This document shows, piece by piece, positions 39,471 to 49,716 of a stretch of DNA of 64,000 nucleotides. The position numbers and the translations under genes were made by a program. The stretch is from NCBI GenBank assembly GCA_016291665.1, contig JAEEYE010000009.1:1-64000 (forward strand), given 5' to 3'. The notes under the pieces are model-generated. The model was not told where the DNA came from. It was given only the letters and a program-made list of their open reading frames with translations, and did not search any database. Position 1 is the first letter of the stretch. Every line of letters starts with the position of its first letter. Origin of the DNA: Oxalobacter sp. (GTDB lineage Bacteria > Pseudomonadota > Gammaproteobacteria > Burkholderiales > Burkholderiaceae_D).

Positions 39471-42400
39471 ATGAGTAATCCACAATTTGTTCATTTACGG
39501 CTCCATTCGGAATATTCGATTGTGGATGGCTTGGTGCGCATTGATGATGCAGTCGATGCCGCAGCTCAGGATGGCCAAGGCGCGATGGCAATAACTGACT
39601 TATCGAATCTTTTTGGCCTTATTAAATTCTATAAATCGGCAAGGAAACAGGGCATCAAACCTATTGCTGGATGTGATGTTTGGGTGACGAATGATGCTGA
39701 TCGGGAAAAACCGTCACGGCTTTTGTTGCTTGTGAAGACCAATGAGGGTTACCACAATCTGTGCGAGCTTTTAACCCGTGCTTGGCTGGAAAACCAATAC
39801 AAGGGGCGTGCAGAAATCAGGCGTGAATGGTTATCGGAGATGAAAGCTGCATCAGGTGATACAGGCCTGATTGCCCTTTCGGGCGCCATGATGGGAGACA
39901 TTGGCCAGGCACTGCTCAAGGGCAACCGTGAAAATGCGATGGCTTGTGCTAAAGCGTGGATGGACATTTTTCCGGGTGCGTTCTATGTGGAAGTACAGCG
40001 ATCCGGCCACTCTCATGAAGAAAATTATATTGGTCATGCGAAATATTTGGCTTATGAGTTGGGCTTGCCAGTTGTCGCAACGCATCCGATTCAATTCTTG
40101 TCGGCTGAACAGTTCAGGGCGCATGAAGCGCGTACCTGTATTGCCGAGGGAGAGATTTTAGCCAACGAAAAACGCCCGCATCTCTTTAATGAAAGCCAAT
40201 GTTTCCAGACACAGGAACAGATGGCTGAGCGTTTTGCGGATATGCCGGAAGTACTGCAGAACACTGTTGAGATTGCCAAGCGTTGTTCACTGACGTTGGT
40301 TTTGGGACAGCATAAGTTACCGCAGTTCCCGACACCTGAAGGTATGTCTTTGGGTGACTATATGGCGCAACAGGCAAGGGAAGGCTTGGAAAAACGCTTG
40401 ATAGAACTTTTTCCCGATGAAGAAGAACGTAAAGCCAAGCGCGGTGTCTATGATGAGCGCTTGGCCTACGAGATTGACGTCATTGTCAAGATGGATTTCC
40501 CGGGGTATTTCCTGATTGTGGCGGACTTTATCCAATGGGCGAAAAACAATGGTGTGCCAGTGGGACCTGGCCGAGGGTCGGGTGCGGGATCACTTGTTGC
40601 GTACAGCCTCTTGATTACCAACTTGGATCCCATCCGGTACAACCTCCTCTTTGAACGGTTCTTGAATCCTGAACGTGTTTCGATGCCTGACTTTGACATT
40701 GACTTCTGCCAGAATGGGCGGGACAAGGTCATCCAATATGTTAAAGACCGCTATGGGCATGATGCCGTTTCGCAGATTGCCACGTTCGGGACGATGGCAG
40801 CGAAGGCTGCGGTGCGTGATGTGGGGCGTGTCTTGGATTTGGGTTATGGTTTTTGCGACGGGATTTCAAAGCTCATCCCGTTTAAGCCAGGCAAACAGGT
40901 CACGATTGCAGATGCGTTAAAAGAAGAACCGCAGCTTGCTGAACGCGAAAAGAATGAAGAGGAAGTCCATGAACTTTTAGGCTTGGCTGAGCAGGTCGAA
41001 GGTATTACCCGTAATGTGGGGATGCACGCAGGGGGTGTGCTGATTGCGCCAGGTAAGTTGACGGACTTTTGCCCGCTCTATACCCAAGGGGGAGAGGCAG
41101 GTGTCGTTTCTCACTACGACAAGTATGACGTTGAAGCCGTTGGGTTAGTGAAATTTGACTTCTTAGGACTGACCACGCTGACCATCCTTGACTTGGCTGT
41201 CCGCTATATCCGTGAATATGACAAGGGCATGGCAGACTTCAGTCTGGATGCGATTCCACTTGATGATGCGCCGACATTTAAGTTATTAACGGCAGGTAAA
41301 ACGGTCGCTGTGTTCCAGTTGGAAAGCCGCGGCATGCAGGGGATGTTAAAAGACGCACGTCCTGACCGTTTTGAAGACATTATTGCGCTTGTTGCGTTGT
41401 ACCGCCCAGGTCCGATGGAACTGATTCCTGATTACTGTCGCAGGAAGCACGGGGAGGCTTTTGAATATCCTGATGAGCGAACGAAGGGGATTTTGGAAGA
41501 AACCTACGGCATCATGATCTATCAGGAACAGGTCATGCAGATGGCACAGATCATCGGTGGTTATACCTTGGGTGGTGCTGACCTCCTCCGTCGTGCGATG
41601 GGTAAGAAAGACCCGGCAGCGATGGCCAAGCATCGCCAGACTTTCAGGGAAGGGGCTGCTAAAAATAATGTACCGGCTGCTAAAGCGGACGAAATCTTCG
41701 ACTTGATGGAAAAGTTCGCTGGCTATGGCTTTAATAAGTCGCATGCGACAGCATATGCTTTGCTGTCCTATCAGACCGCCTACTTAAAACGTCACCATCC
41801 TGCTGCATTCATGGCTGCGAATATGTCGTTAGCGATGGATGATTCGGAAAAAATTCATACGATGGTCATTGATGCCCAGGAAGTTTGTGGGTTGACCGTT
41901 TTGCCACCTGATATCAATGAATCCGTCTATTACTTCTGTCCTGTAAAAGGATCAAACGAAGGGGAAAACGGGACGACAACGCAGATTCGTTATGGTTTGG
42001 GGGCGGTGAAAGGGACAGGTGAAAATGCCGTTACTGCCATTGTTGAAGGTCGCAAAGACGAGCCTTATCGCGATATCTTTGACTTCTGTAATCGTGTTGA
42101 CCGGCGTTTGGTGAACAAACGTACGATAGAGTCCTTAATCAAGGCAGGGGCTTTTGACAAGATTGGCCCAGATAGGCACATTTTGCTCGAGTCATTAAGC
42201 ATTGCGATTGAAGCAGCTGATCAAGTGGCGGCGTTTGCCAACCAGGGTAGTCTTTTTGGTGATGAAGTGACGGTTAATGCAGCAGTTGAGTATGCCAATG
42301 TTCCTGCATGGGACAACAAAGAACGTCTGCAACAAGAAAAGCAGGTTTTAGGCTTTTGCTTGACAGGGCACTTCTTTGATGCCTATGAGAAGGAAGCAGC

Positions 42401-42944
42401 AAAATATGCTCGATTACGCTTGAATGCTGTAACTGCGACGCGGGATGCCATTTGGCTTGCTGGTGTGGTGTCTGCGATGCGTATCCAACAAACGCAGCGT
42501 GGTCGTATGATGATTATTACGTTGGATGATGGGACTGCCAAGTTAGATGTGTCCCTTTTTGACCAGATGATTGATGAACGACGTAAGTCTATCGTACAGG
42601 ACGACTTTTTGATGGTTTTTGGGCGTGTGTCTGAGGATAAGTTTTCAGGCGGTTTTAGGGTAAGTGCTGATGAGGTATTGAACCTTGGGGAAGCGCGGTG
42701 CCATTTTGCAGACCACCTCCACTTTACCTTGTCTGGAGTCCATAAGGCTCAAGCATTAAAGGCGTTATTTGCGAAGCACCTTAGTCAAAACGGTCTATTC
42801 GTGAAGGCAGATTACGCCAATACCCATGGTAAGTGTGTTGTTGATTTTGGAACACAGTGGCGTGTAATGCCGACAGACGCCTGCATCCAAGCCTTTAAGA
42901 CAACTTTTCCAGATACGCAGATTATCTATCCACATCGGGGGTGA
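39471..42944 (+). CDS. dnaE: DNA polymerase III alpha subunit
   Basis: Catalytic subunit of the replicative polymerase. The 1157-residue product has an N-terminal PHP domain (HLRLHSEYSIVDGLV), the polymerase core with GPGRGSGAGSLVAY and the catalytic MPDFDIDF aspartates, the fingers segment with GGYTLGGADLLRRAMGKK, and helix-hairpin-helix, OB-fold and C-terminal tau-binding regions. It belongs to the DnaE1 type. The waaF start lies one base after its stop. Confidence 0.97.
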   Translation: MSNPQFVHLRLHSEYSIVDGLVRIDDAVDAAAQDGQGAMAITDLSNLFGLIKFYKSARKQGIKPIAGCDVWVTNDADREKPSRLLLLVKTNEGYHNLCELLTRAWLENQYKGRAEIRREWLSEMKAASGDTGLIALSGAMMGDIGQALLKGNRENAMACAKAWMDIFPGAFYVEVQRSGHSHEENYIGHAKYLAYELGLPVVATHPIQFLSAEQFRAHEARTCIAEGEILANEKRPHLFNESQCFQTQEQMAERFADMPEVLQNTVEIAKRCSLTLVLGQHKLPQFPTPEGMSLGDYMAQQAREGLEKRLIELFPDEEERKAKRGVYDERLAYEIDVIVKMDFPGYFLIVADFIQWAKNNGVPVGPGRGSGAGSLVAYSLLITNLDPIRYNLLFERFLNPERVSMPDFDIDFCQNGRDKVIQYVKDRYGHDAVSQIATFGTMAAKAAVRDVGRVLDLGYGFCDGISKLIPFKPGKQVTIADALKEEPQLAEREKNEEEVHELLGLAEQVEGITRNVGMHAGGVLIAPGKLTDFCPLYTQGGEAGVVSHYDKYDVEAVGLVKFDFLGLTTLTILDLAVRYIREYDKGMADFSLDAIPLDDAPTFKLLTAGKTVAVFQLESRGMQGMLKDARPDRFEDIIALVALYRPGPMELIPDYCRRKHGEAFEYPDERTKGILEETYGIMIYQEQVMQMAQIIGGYTLGGADLLRRAMGKKDPAAMAKHRQTFREGAAKNNVPAAKADEIFDLMEKFAGYGFNKSHATAYALLSYQTAYLKRHHPAAFMAANMSLAMDDSEKIHTMVIDAQEVCGLTVLPPDINESVYYFCPVKGSNEGENGTTTQIRYGLGAVKGTGENAVTAIVEGRKDEPYRDIFDFCNRVDRRLVNKRTIESLIKAGAFDKIGPDRHILLESLSIAIEAADQVAAFANQGSLFGDEVTVNAAVEYANVPAWDNKERLQQEKQVLGFCLTGHFFDAYEKEAAKYARLRLNAVTATRDAIWLAGVVSAMRIQQTQRGRMMIITLDDGTAKLDVSLFDQMIDERRKSIVQDDFLMVFGRVSEDKFSGGFRVSADEVLNLGEARCHFADHLHFTLSGVHKAQALKALFAKHLSQNGLFVKADYANTHGKCVVDFGTQWRVMPTDACIQAFKTTFPDTQIIYPHRG

Positions 42945-42945
42945 T

Positions 42946-43974
42946 ATGGAAAAAACGCCGCAGAGGATTTTAGTCATATCACCGAATTGGATTGGGGATG
43001 CCATTATGGCGCAGCCTCTCCTGACAAGGCTTAAAACCAAGTGGCCAGAGGTCGTGATTGATGTCTTAGCGCCTGGTTGGGCAGCGCCGGTGTGGCAGGC
43101 GATGCCGGAGGTTGGTACCGTTATACCGACGACGTTTAAGCACGGGAAGTTGCAGTTCGGTGAGCGTTTACAGATGGCTAAAAAGCTTAGGGCAGAGCAT
43201 TACGATGCTGCTTACGTTCTGCCCAATACCATCAAGTATGCTTTGATTCCTTGGCTTGCTCGCATCCCAAAGCGCATCGGTTACTTGGGAGAAAAGCGCT
43301 ATGGCCTATTGAATGTCATCCACCACGATGATAAGAACCATCCCCGACCGATGATACCGTTTTATGCCGCTTTGGCGGATGCACCATCTGCCACGGTGGG
43401 CAAGCGCGAAGACTATCCCGTTCCAGCCATGTTTGTACATGAAACACAGGTTGATGCGGCTTTTGAAAAGTTCGGGTTGGATAAGACGCGGCGCTTGATT
43501 GCTTTTGCGCCAGGAGCAGAATACGGACCTGCCAAACGTTGGCCTGAAGGAAAATTTGCCCAATTAGCGCAGATGATTTTTCAAAAGTATTCCGATGTGC
43601 TGATTGTTTTGATGGGGTCTGGTAATGATAAAGCCGTATGTGACCCGATTGAAAGGGCTGTCCCAGGTGTGGTCAATCTGGCGGGTAAAACAACACTCGC
43701 GGAAGCTATTGCCATCATTTCACAGATTACATTGATGGTCACCAATGATTCGGGGCTGATGCATATTGCCTCTGCTTTTGAAAAACCGCTTGTTGCCATC
43801 TACGGGTCAACTGATTACACCCATACGCCACCCTTTTCCAAATACTCGGAAATTATTTCCCTTAATTTGCCTTGTGCACCCTGCCAGAAGCGTGAATGCC
43901 CACTGGGACACCATAATTGCATGAAGCAGTTGAATCCTGACCTGGTTTTCCCGTCTGTTGCCAAGTATCTTTGA
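42946..43974 (+). CDS. waaF: Lipopolysaccharide heptosyltransferase II
   Basis: GT9 enzyme that adds the second heptose to the LPS inner core. The 342-residue product begins RILVISPNWIGDAIMAQPLL, the donor-site loop, and has FAPGAEYGPAKRWPEGKFA and TNDSGLMHIASAFEKPLVAIYGSTD, typical of WaaF. GGGGGTGAT before the ATG overlaps the dnaE stop, so coupling is likely. Its stop is 3 bases from the stop of rng on the other strand. Confidence 0.93.
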   Translation: MEKTPQRILVISPNWIGDAIMAQPLLTRLKTKWPEVVIDVLAPGWAAPVWQAMPEVGTVIPTTFKHGKLQFGERLQMAKKLRAEHYDAAYVLPNTIKYALIPWLARIPKRIGYLGEKRYGLLNVIHHDDKNHPRPMIPFYAALADAPSATVGKREDYPVPAMFVHETQVDAAFEKFGLDKTRRLIAFAPGAEYGPAKRWPEGKFAQLAQMIFQKYSDVLIVLMGSGNDKAVCDPIERAVPGVVNLAGKTTLAEAIAIISQITLMVTNDSGLMHIASAFEKPLVAIYGSTDYTHTPPFSKYSEIISLNLPCAPCQKRECPLGHHNCMKQLNPDLVFPSVAKYL

Positions 43975-43977
43975 GCC

Positions 43978-45441
43978 TCACATCAGAATGATGTCGTATT
44001 GTGCCTGATGGTACGATGGCTCAACCTGTAGGGAAATAGGTTTGCCTATCATATCGCCTAAACCGGCCAAGTGTTGCGATTCTTCTTCCAGGAAACGGTC
44101 AATCACAATCTGCGAAGCCAGGATTCGGAATTCGCGCGGGCTGAACTGTTTGGCTTCGCGGCTGATGTCGCGCATGATTTCATAACAGATGGTCTGTGCT
44201 GTCTTGATCTGTCCCATACCTTGGCAGATTGGGCAGGGTTCGCATAAGACATGTGATAAAGATTCACGAGTGCGTTTGCGGGTCATTTCAACGAGTCCCA
44301 AGGCAGAGAGTGCCGAGACGGAGACTTTCGTGCGGTCAAGTGATAAGGCTTTCTTGAGTTCTTCAATGACAGCCTGCTGGTGTTCATGGTTGATCATGTC
44401 GATGAAATCCAGGATGATGATGCCCCCCAAGTTCCTGAGCCGCAGTTGCCGCGCAATGGCATGTGCGGCTTCGAGGTTTGTCCTGAAGATTGTGTCGTCA
44501 AATGTCCTGCCATTGACAAATCCGCCTGTATTGACATCAATCGTTGTCATGGCTTCCGTCTGGTCGATGATCAGGTAGCCGCCAGACTTTAGATTCACAC
44601 GGCGTGAGAGCGCATTTTCGATTTCTTCTTCGACGTTATAGAGGTCAAATAAAGGACGTTCACCTTCATAGCAGGTTAAGCGCCCCAAAATATCAGGGGT
44701 ATAGGACTTGGCAAATTCTTGGAGCTTGACGAATTCATCACGGTTATCAATCAAAATTCGTCCGGTTTCTTCATGGACAAAGTCGCGCAGAATCCGCTCA
44801 GATAAGGTTAAATCCTTGTACAGCAGCGCAGGAGCAGGGGATGTCTTGGATTTTTCTTTCAGAGACTGCCAGATTTTTTGGAGAAAAGAGGCATCCGACT
44901 CAAGGTCTTCATCGGATGCTCCCTCTGCCATTGTACGGATGATATAGCCTCCTGTGCCATCGTCTTTGGCCATCTGCTGGATGCGTCTTTTAAGACTTTC
45001 GCGTTCTTTTTCATCTGAGATGCGCTGAGAAATCCCGATATGTTTTTCTTGCGGGAGGTAAACAAGGAGCCGTCCTGCAATCGATATCTGGGTTGAAAGC
45101 CTAGCCCCTTTGGTACCCAATGGATCTTTGATGACGCGTACAATCAAAGATTGTCCATCTTGGAGCATACGCTCAATCGGGATGATACGGTTGGTTCCTT
45201 CCTCGTTGTAATGGGCTTCCAGGATGTCATCAATATGCAGGAATGCTGCGCGTTCCAATCCAATGTCAATGAAAGCGGACTGCATCCCGGGCAATACCCT
45301 GACTACGCGGCCTAGGTAAACGTTGCCTGCGAGCTCGCGAGTTTGTGAGCGTTCAATATGCAGTTCTTGGACAGTTCCCTCAGAAAGAATGGCAATCCGT
45401 GTTTCCTGTGGGGTGATGTTGATCAGGATGTCTTCACTCAT
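43978..45441 (-). CDS. rng: Ribonuclease G
   Basis: Endoribonuclease that matures 16S rRNA 5' ends and degrades some mRNAs. The 487-residue product has the S1 domain (GNVYLGRVVRVLPGMQSAF), the DNase I-like catalytic region with DVNTGGFVNGRTF and IIILDFIDM (metal Asp), and the Zn-link Cys pair in CEPCPICQG. The long C-terminal scaffold of RNase E is absent. Overlaps the maf stop by 4 bases; end of the purD-rng group. Confidence 0.96.
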   Translation of the reverse strand: MSEDILINITPQETRIAILSEGTVQELHIERSQTRELAGNVYLGRVVRVLPGMQSAFIDIGLERAAFLHIDDILEAHYNEEGTNRIIPIERMLQDGQSLIVRVIKDPLGTKGARLSTQISIAGRLLVYLPQEKHIGISQRISDEKERESLKRRIQQMAKDDGTGGYIIRTMAEGASDEDLESDASFLQKIWQSLKEKSKTSPAPALLYKDLTLSERILRDFVHEETGRILIDNRDEFVKLQEFAKSYTPDILGRLTCYEGERPLFDLYNVEEEIENALSRRVNLKSGGYLIIDQTEAMTTIDVNTGGFVNGRTFDDTIFRTNLEAAHAIARQLRLRNLGGIIILDFIDMINHEHQQAVIEELKKALSLDRTKVSVSALSALGLVEMTRKRTRESLSHVLCEPCPICQGMGQIKTAQTICYEIMRDISREAKQFSPREFRILASQIVIDRFLEEESQHLAGLGDMIGKPISLQVEPSYHQAQYDIILM

Positions 45442-46067
45442 TTGATTTTGATTCCCAGGCTGCTTAGGATCTTATCGGTCTCAAAAAGGGGTAGACCCAT
45501 GATGGCGGAATAGCTGCCGTTGATGTTCTTAATGAATTTCCCTGCCCGTCCCTGTATCCCGTAGCCACCGGCCTTGTCATACGGTTCATCTGTTGCGATG
45601 TAGGCTTCTATCTGCTCATCCAACAGTTTATCAAAGGTGACATCAGACCCTTTGATAGAAGACAGTGTCAGTTTTTCCCAGACGACGGTAATGGCCGTCC
45701 ATACCTGGTGGGTTTTGCCAGAGAGCCGCTTCATCATGGCCCTAGCTTCGTCGCAGTTGGCGGGCTTGCCTAAAATCTGCCCATTTATGGCGACGGTGGT
45801 GTCGGCGGCGAGTACGGCTCGCTTGGGTAAGCCGCTTTCCACAATGTATCGCCAAGCGTAGGACGCTTTTTTGTTGGCAAGACGAGAGACGTACCTATCA
45901 GGTGATTCTCCCGGTAGGATGGATTCATCGACCATATCTTCCGAACCGAGCGCGTCGGATGGCGGTGTCAGGACATCGAAAGCGATACCCAGTTGGTGCA
46001 GAAGTTCCTGGCGTCTCGGGCTTTTGGAGGCTAGCCAGATCCGTTGGGGGATGCGTTGTTCTTGCAT
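45438..46067 (-). CDS. maf: Maf-family nucleoside triphosphate pyrophosphatase
   Basis: House-cleaning pyrophosphatase that hydrolyses noncanonical or modified NTPs. The 209-residue product has the Maf signature IWLASKSPRRQELLHQLGI, then the catalytic AADTTVAINGQILGKP and the C-terminal KAGGYGIQGRAG. The KAGGYGIQG segment is usual for the YhdE (dTTP/UTP) branch. Cotranscribed with rlmH (2-base gap) and rng (4-base overlap). Confidence 0.93.
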   Translation of the reverse strand: MQEQRIPQRIWLASKSPRRQELLHQLGIAFDVLTPPSDALGSEDMVDESILPGESPDRYVSRLANKKASYAWRYIVESGLPKRAVLAADTTVAINGQILGKPANCDEARAMMKRLSGKTHQVWTAITVVWEKLTLSSIKGSDVTFDKLLDEQIEAYIATDEPYDKAGGYGIQGRAGKFIKNINGSYSAIMGLPLFETDKILSSLGIKIK

Positions 46068-46069
46068 GG

Positions 46070-46540
46070 TCAGCTTCGGTGGTATGGGTGGTTGGTCAGT
46101 ATCGTATGGGCGCGGTAGAGTTGTTCAGCCAAAAGGATGCGAACCATCCCATGGGGCAGGGTGAGCGACGAGAGGCGCACCAGCATATCGGCCTGGCGCT
46201 TGAAGTCTGGATCCAAGCCGTCAGCACCCCCGATAATGATGGCAATGTCACGCCCATCCATCTGCCAGCGCTTGATGTTTTCTGCTAAGGCAACCGTCGT
46301 CAAGTCTTTACCGTGTTCATCCAGTGCGATGATGCGGGCATTTTTAGGGATGGCTGCACGAATACGTGTTGCTTCAGCCGCCATGCCAGATACTGCGTTG
46401 CGGTTGGTCGAGCGCTCAACCGGTTTGAGTTCCTTAATTGCAAAGCGCCACTCGCTGGGCATGCGTTTGGCATATTCCTTAAAGCCCTCTTCAATCCATC
46501 CGGGCATCTTATGCCCAACGGCTATCACTGTGACCTGCAT
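46070..46540 (-). CDS. rlmH: 23S rRNA (pseudouridine-1915-N3) methyltransferase RlmH
   Basis: SPOUT methyltransferase that modifies the helix 69 tip of 23S rRNA. The 156-residue product (the usual length) has [22 protein letters not shown] at the start, the SAM-binding knot [12 protein letters not shown] and [11 protein letters not shown], and the C-terminal [20 protein letters not shown]. It lies between rsfS and maf, the conserved order. Confidence 0.96.
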   Translation of the reverse strand: MQVTVIAVGHKMPGWIEEGFKEYAKRMPSEWRFAIKELKPVERSTNRNAVSGMAAEATRIRAAIPKNARIIALDEHGKDLTTVALAENIKRWQMDGRDIAIIIGGADGLDPDFKRQADMLVRLSSLTLPHGMVRILLAEQLYRAHTILTNHPYHRS

Positions 46541-46552
46541 GGGAAGCCCGTC

Positions 46553-46918
46553 TTAAGCTTTTGCGTTGGCTTTGATTGTCTCTAACGCGATTTCTTCTCC
46601 TCCCCAAATTTCCTCCAGACGGTAATAGTTGCGGATGGCTGGTTGCATGATATGGACGATGATGCCCCCTAGGTCGACCAGCACCCATTCGCCGGTGTCT
46701 TCCCCTTCGATGGAGACGATTGTGCCACCTGCTTCTCGGATTTTGTCGCGCACGGAGGCAGCCAAGGCTTTGGTCTGCCGGTTGGAGTTGCCGCTTGCAA
46801 TGATGATACGTTCAAAAAGGCTTGTTAAGCGTGAGGTGTCAAAGACAACAATGTCGGTTGCTTTCACATCTTCCAGCGCGTCAACGGCAAGTGCCAGTAA
46901 AACGTTGATGTCGTTCAT
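46553..46918 (-). CDS. rsfS: Ribosomal silencing factor RsfS
   Basis: Binds ribosomal protein L14 and blocks subunit joining under starvation. The 121-residue product has the family's DALEDVKATDIVVFDTS, SGNSNRQTKALAASVRDKI, and WVLVDLGGIIVHIMQPAIRNYYRLEEIW. It overlaps the nadD stop by 4 bases (ATGA). Confidence 0.95.
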   Translation of the reverse strand: MNDINVLLALAVDALEDVKATDIVVFDTSRLTSLFERIIIASGNSNRQTKALAASVRDKIREAGGTIVSIEGEDTGEWVLVDLGGIIVHIMQPAIRNYYRLEEIWGGEEIALETIKANAKA

Positions 46919-47571
46919 TTAGGTTTCCTATAAAGTTTGTGTGCTTTTATATAGGCTAACACAGTAGGTGGTAGCCATTGTCTGACGTCTTTTCCATCGG
47001 CGAGTGCTTGGCGGATTTGCGTAGATGAGACGTCTAGGTGCAGTGTCCTGTCAATTAAGATTTTCCCATAAGGGGTTGAAGTCAGCGTTTGGCTGTCAGC
47101 TATGCGTGGCACAATAGTTTGCGCAAGTATTTCTGGCAAGTCTTCAAGTGGGTCTGGGGCGCCAGGTCGTGTGGTAACAGCCAGGCTGGTCAGTTTCAAA
47201 ATATCCTGCCAGCGGTGCCAGGTATTGAGTTTGGCGAGTTGGTCGGCGCCCATGATAAAAATAATCGGACATTTATTCCCGACTTCCCGTCGGATGTTTA
47301 AGAGGGTATCTACCGAGTAAGTTGCGCCTGTACGTTCAATTTCCTGGGTGTCGATTGATACCGTTAGCCCGCTGTCTGCAAAGGCTTCCTGAAGCATTGC
47401 AATACGCTCAGTGCCTGATGATAGAAGCGGTTTTTTTTGCCACGGATTACCTGCAGGGATGAGGCGCACTGATTGGGTATTAAAAAGTGCGCAAAAATGC
47501 TTTGCCAATGCTACATGCCCAGAGTGGACGGGGTCAAAACTGCCCCCTAATAGTAGCAGGCATCCTGGCAT
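46915..47571 (-). CDS. nadD: Nicotinate-nucleotide adenylyltransferase
   Basis: Makes deamido-NAD from nicotinate mononucleotide and ATP. The 218-residue product has the nucleotidyltransferase signature LLLGGSFDPVHSGHVALAK, the IPAGNPWQKK motif, and the C-terminal ISSTxIR-like DVSSTQIRQALADG. Between purD (3 bases upstream) and rsfS (overlap). Confidence 0.95.
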   Translation of the reverse strand: MPGCLLLLGGSFDPVHSGHVALAKHFCALFNTQSVRLIPAGNPWQKKPLLSSGTERIAMLQEAFADSGLTVSIDTQEIERTGATYSVDTLLNIRREVGNKCPIIFIMGADQLAKLNTWHRWQDILKLTSLAVTTRPGAPDPLEDLPEILAQTIVPRIADSQTLTSTPYGKILIDRTLHLDVSSTQIRQALADGKDVRQWLPPTVLAYIKAHKLYRKPK

Positions 47572-47574
47572 AGA

Positions 47575-48858
47575 TTAAACCGTTTCGTGGGGTTTCAATG
47601 CGCGCCAACCGATATCGGTGCGGAACTGAACGCCGTCAAAATGGATGGCATCAACCAGACGGTAAGCACTTTGCCGTGCTGATTTCATGGTATCCGCTAA
47701 AGCGACCGCGCAGAGTACACGTCCCCCCGATGTGGTGAGGCGTCCTTCACTATCGAGCTTGGTGCCTGCGTGAAAGACTTTGCCATCAGGCGTCTCAGCT
47801 GGAATGCCAGTGATGACATCCCCTTTGACCGGGCTTTCGGGGTAGCCTTTGGCAGCCAGTACAACACCCAAGGCGGTTCGCCTGTCCCAAGCCAGTTCAA
47901 CCTGGTCTAATGTGCCATTGACACCGTGTTCCAGGACGGACGCCAAATCGCTTTTTAAGCGTGCCATGATTGGCTGTGTTTCAGGGTCACCCATACGGCA
48001 GTTGAATTCCAATGTTTTGGGATTGCCATTTTTGTCGATCATCAAGCCAGCATAGAGGAATCCAGTAAATGGAATACCGTCATTACGCATTCCATTGACC
48101 GTTGGAACGACGATTTCGCGCAGGATTTTGGCATGCAGGTCGGTTGTAACGACAGGGGCAGGGGAGTAAGCGCCCATCCCACCTGTATTGGGTCCTTCAT
48201 CCTTGTCTTTGAGACGCTTATGGTCTTGGCTCGTTGCTAAAGGCAAAATATTTTTACCATCGACCAAGACGATGAAACTGGCTTCTTCACCTTCTAGGAA
48301 CTCTTCAATGACTACTCGTGAGCCGGCTTCGCCCAATTTATTGCCTGCCAGCATCATGTTGACGGCTTCGTGCGCCTGTTCCAACGATGTGGCGACAATG
48401 ACGCCTTTACCGGCGGCTAAGCCATCCGCTTTGATGACGATAGGGGCGCCTTTTTCATCGATATAGCGGTGTGCAGCATCGGGATCGGTGAAGGTCTGGT
48501 AGTCTGCGGTCGGGACGTTATGCCGTTTCATGAAGGCTTTGGCAAAGTCTTTGGAGCTTTCCAGTTGTGCGGCCTCTTTGGTTGGTCCAAAGATCTTAAG
48601 TCCCTTGGAGCGGAATACATTCACGATACCGTCTGCGAGAGGGGCCTCAGGACCTACTACCGTCAAGCTGACGCCCTTATTTTGGGCGAATTCAGCCAAA
48701 GCCTCAGACCCTGAGATAGCAATGTTTTCCAGTTTCTCTTCAAGAGCCGTGCCGCCGTTTCCTGGCGCAACATAGACCTTTTGGACTTTGTCGGATTGTG
48801 CGAGCTTCCAAGCCAACGCGTGTTCGCGGCCGCCGGAACCGATTACCAGAATAATCAT
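47575..48858 (-). CDS. purD: Phosphoribosylamine-glycine ligase
   Basis: GARS, second step of purine synthesis. ATG 48858 is chosen because GGGAGGCACG precedes it and the protein then starts MIILVIGSGGREHALAWKLA. The ATP-grasp domain shows APIVIKADGLAAGKGVIVA, EEASFIVLVDG and EFNCRMGDPETQPIM. The 427-residue length is normal. First gene of the purD-nadD-rsfS-rlmH-maf-rng transcript. Confidence 0.96.
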   Translation of the reverse strand: MIILVIGSGGREHALAWKLAQSDKVQKVYVAPGNGGTALEEKLENIAISGSEALAEFAQNKGVSLTVVGPEAPLADGIVNVFRSKGLKIFGPTKEAAQLESSKDFAKAFMKRHNVPTADYQTFTDPDAAHRYIDEKGAPIVIKADGLAAGKGVIVATSLEQAHEAVNMMLAGNKLGEAGSRVVIEEFLEGEEASFIVLVDGKNILPLATSQDHKRLKDKDEGPNTGGMGAYSPAPVVTTDLHAKILREIVVPTVNGMRNDGIPFTGFLYAGLMIDKNGNPKTLEFNCRMGDPETQPIMARLKSDLASVLEHGVNGTLDQVELAWDRRTALGVVLAAKGYPESPVKGDVITGIPAETPDGKVFHAGTKLDSEGRLTTSGGRVLCAVALADTMKSARQSAYRLVDAIHFDGVQFRTDIGWRALKPHETV

Positions 48859-48908
48859 CGTGCCTCCCAAACAGTATCTTGAAATGGACCGAACTCCAGT
48901 TTTAAGCC

Positions 48909-49643
48909 TTATTCGTCGTCTGTGTCGATAACCGCATTCGTGTAGACCTCTTGGACGTCGTCAAGGTCTTCTAAAGCATCCAGCAGTTTCTGCATCTTTT
49001 CAGCGGCTTCACCGGTAAATTCGGTTTCGTTTTCTGGCTTCATGATGACTTCAGCGACTTCAGGGGTAAAGCCTGCTTTTTCAATCGCTTCTTTGACTGC
49101 GACAAAGTTGTTTGGTTCGCAGATTACTTCAATACCGCCTTCATCATCCGTGATGATATCGTCAGCACCTGCTTCCAAGGCGACTTCCATCAAGGCTTCT
49201 TCATCGGTACCTGGTGCGAACATCAGTTGGCCGCAGTGTTTGAACTGGAAGGCCACAGAACCGGTAGTCCCCATATTGCCACCGTATTTGGTGAAAGCGT
49301 GGCGAACATCAGCAACAGTCCTGACACGGTTGTCCGTCAGGCAGTCCACAATGATGGCTGCGCCATTGATGCCATAGCCTTCATAGCGGACTTCTTCATA
49401 ATTTACGCCATCTAAGGTACCAGTACCGCGTGCGATAGCACGTTTAACGTTTTCTTTTGGCATATTGGCGGCAAATGCCTTGTCGGCTGCCAGGCGCAAG
49501 CGTGGGTTACTGTCGATGTCGCCACCACCCATACGAGCCGCAACGGTGATTTCCTTGATTAGGCGGGTCCAGATTTTGCCACGTTTGGCATCTGCTGCCG
49601 CTTTTTTATGCTTGATGTTAGCCCATTTACTGTGTCCAGACAT
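48909..49643 (-). CDS. yebC: YebC/PmpR family translation or transcription factor
   Basis: The 244-residue product begins [20 protein letters not shown], the hallmark of YebC/TACO1, and includes RIARGTG-like [11 protein letters not shown] and the conserved [19 protein letters not shown]. These proteins were described as DNA-binding regulators and more recently as ribosome-associated factors that help translate proline stretches. It lies upstream of purD with a 50-base gap. Confidence 0.94.
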   Translation of the reverse strand: MSGHSKWANIKHKKAAADAKRGKIWTRLIKEITVAARMGGGDIDSNPRLRLAADKAFAANMPKENVKRAIARGTGTLDGVNYEEVRYEGYGINGAAIIVDCLTDNRVRTVADVRHAFTKYGGNMGTTGSVAFQFKHCGQLMFAPGTDEEALMEVALEAGADDIITDDEGGIEVICEPNNFVAVKEAIEKAGFTPEVAEVIMKPENETEFTGEAAEKMQKLLDALEDLDDVQEVYTNAVIDTDDE

Positions 49644-49716
49644 GGTTGTCTTCCCTGTAAAAAGTTAATTCGAATAACTGCTTATTCTACCACAAGGCAA
49701 TAGTCCTTAGATGGCA

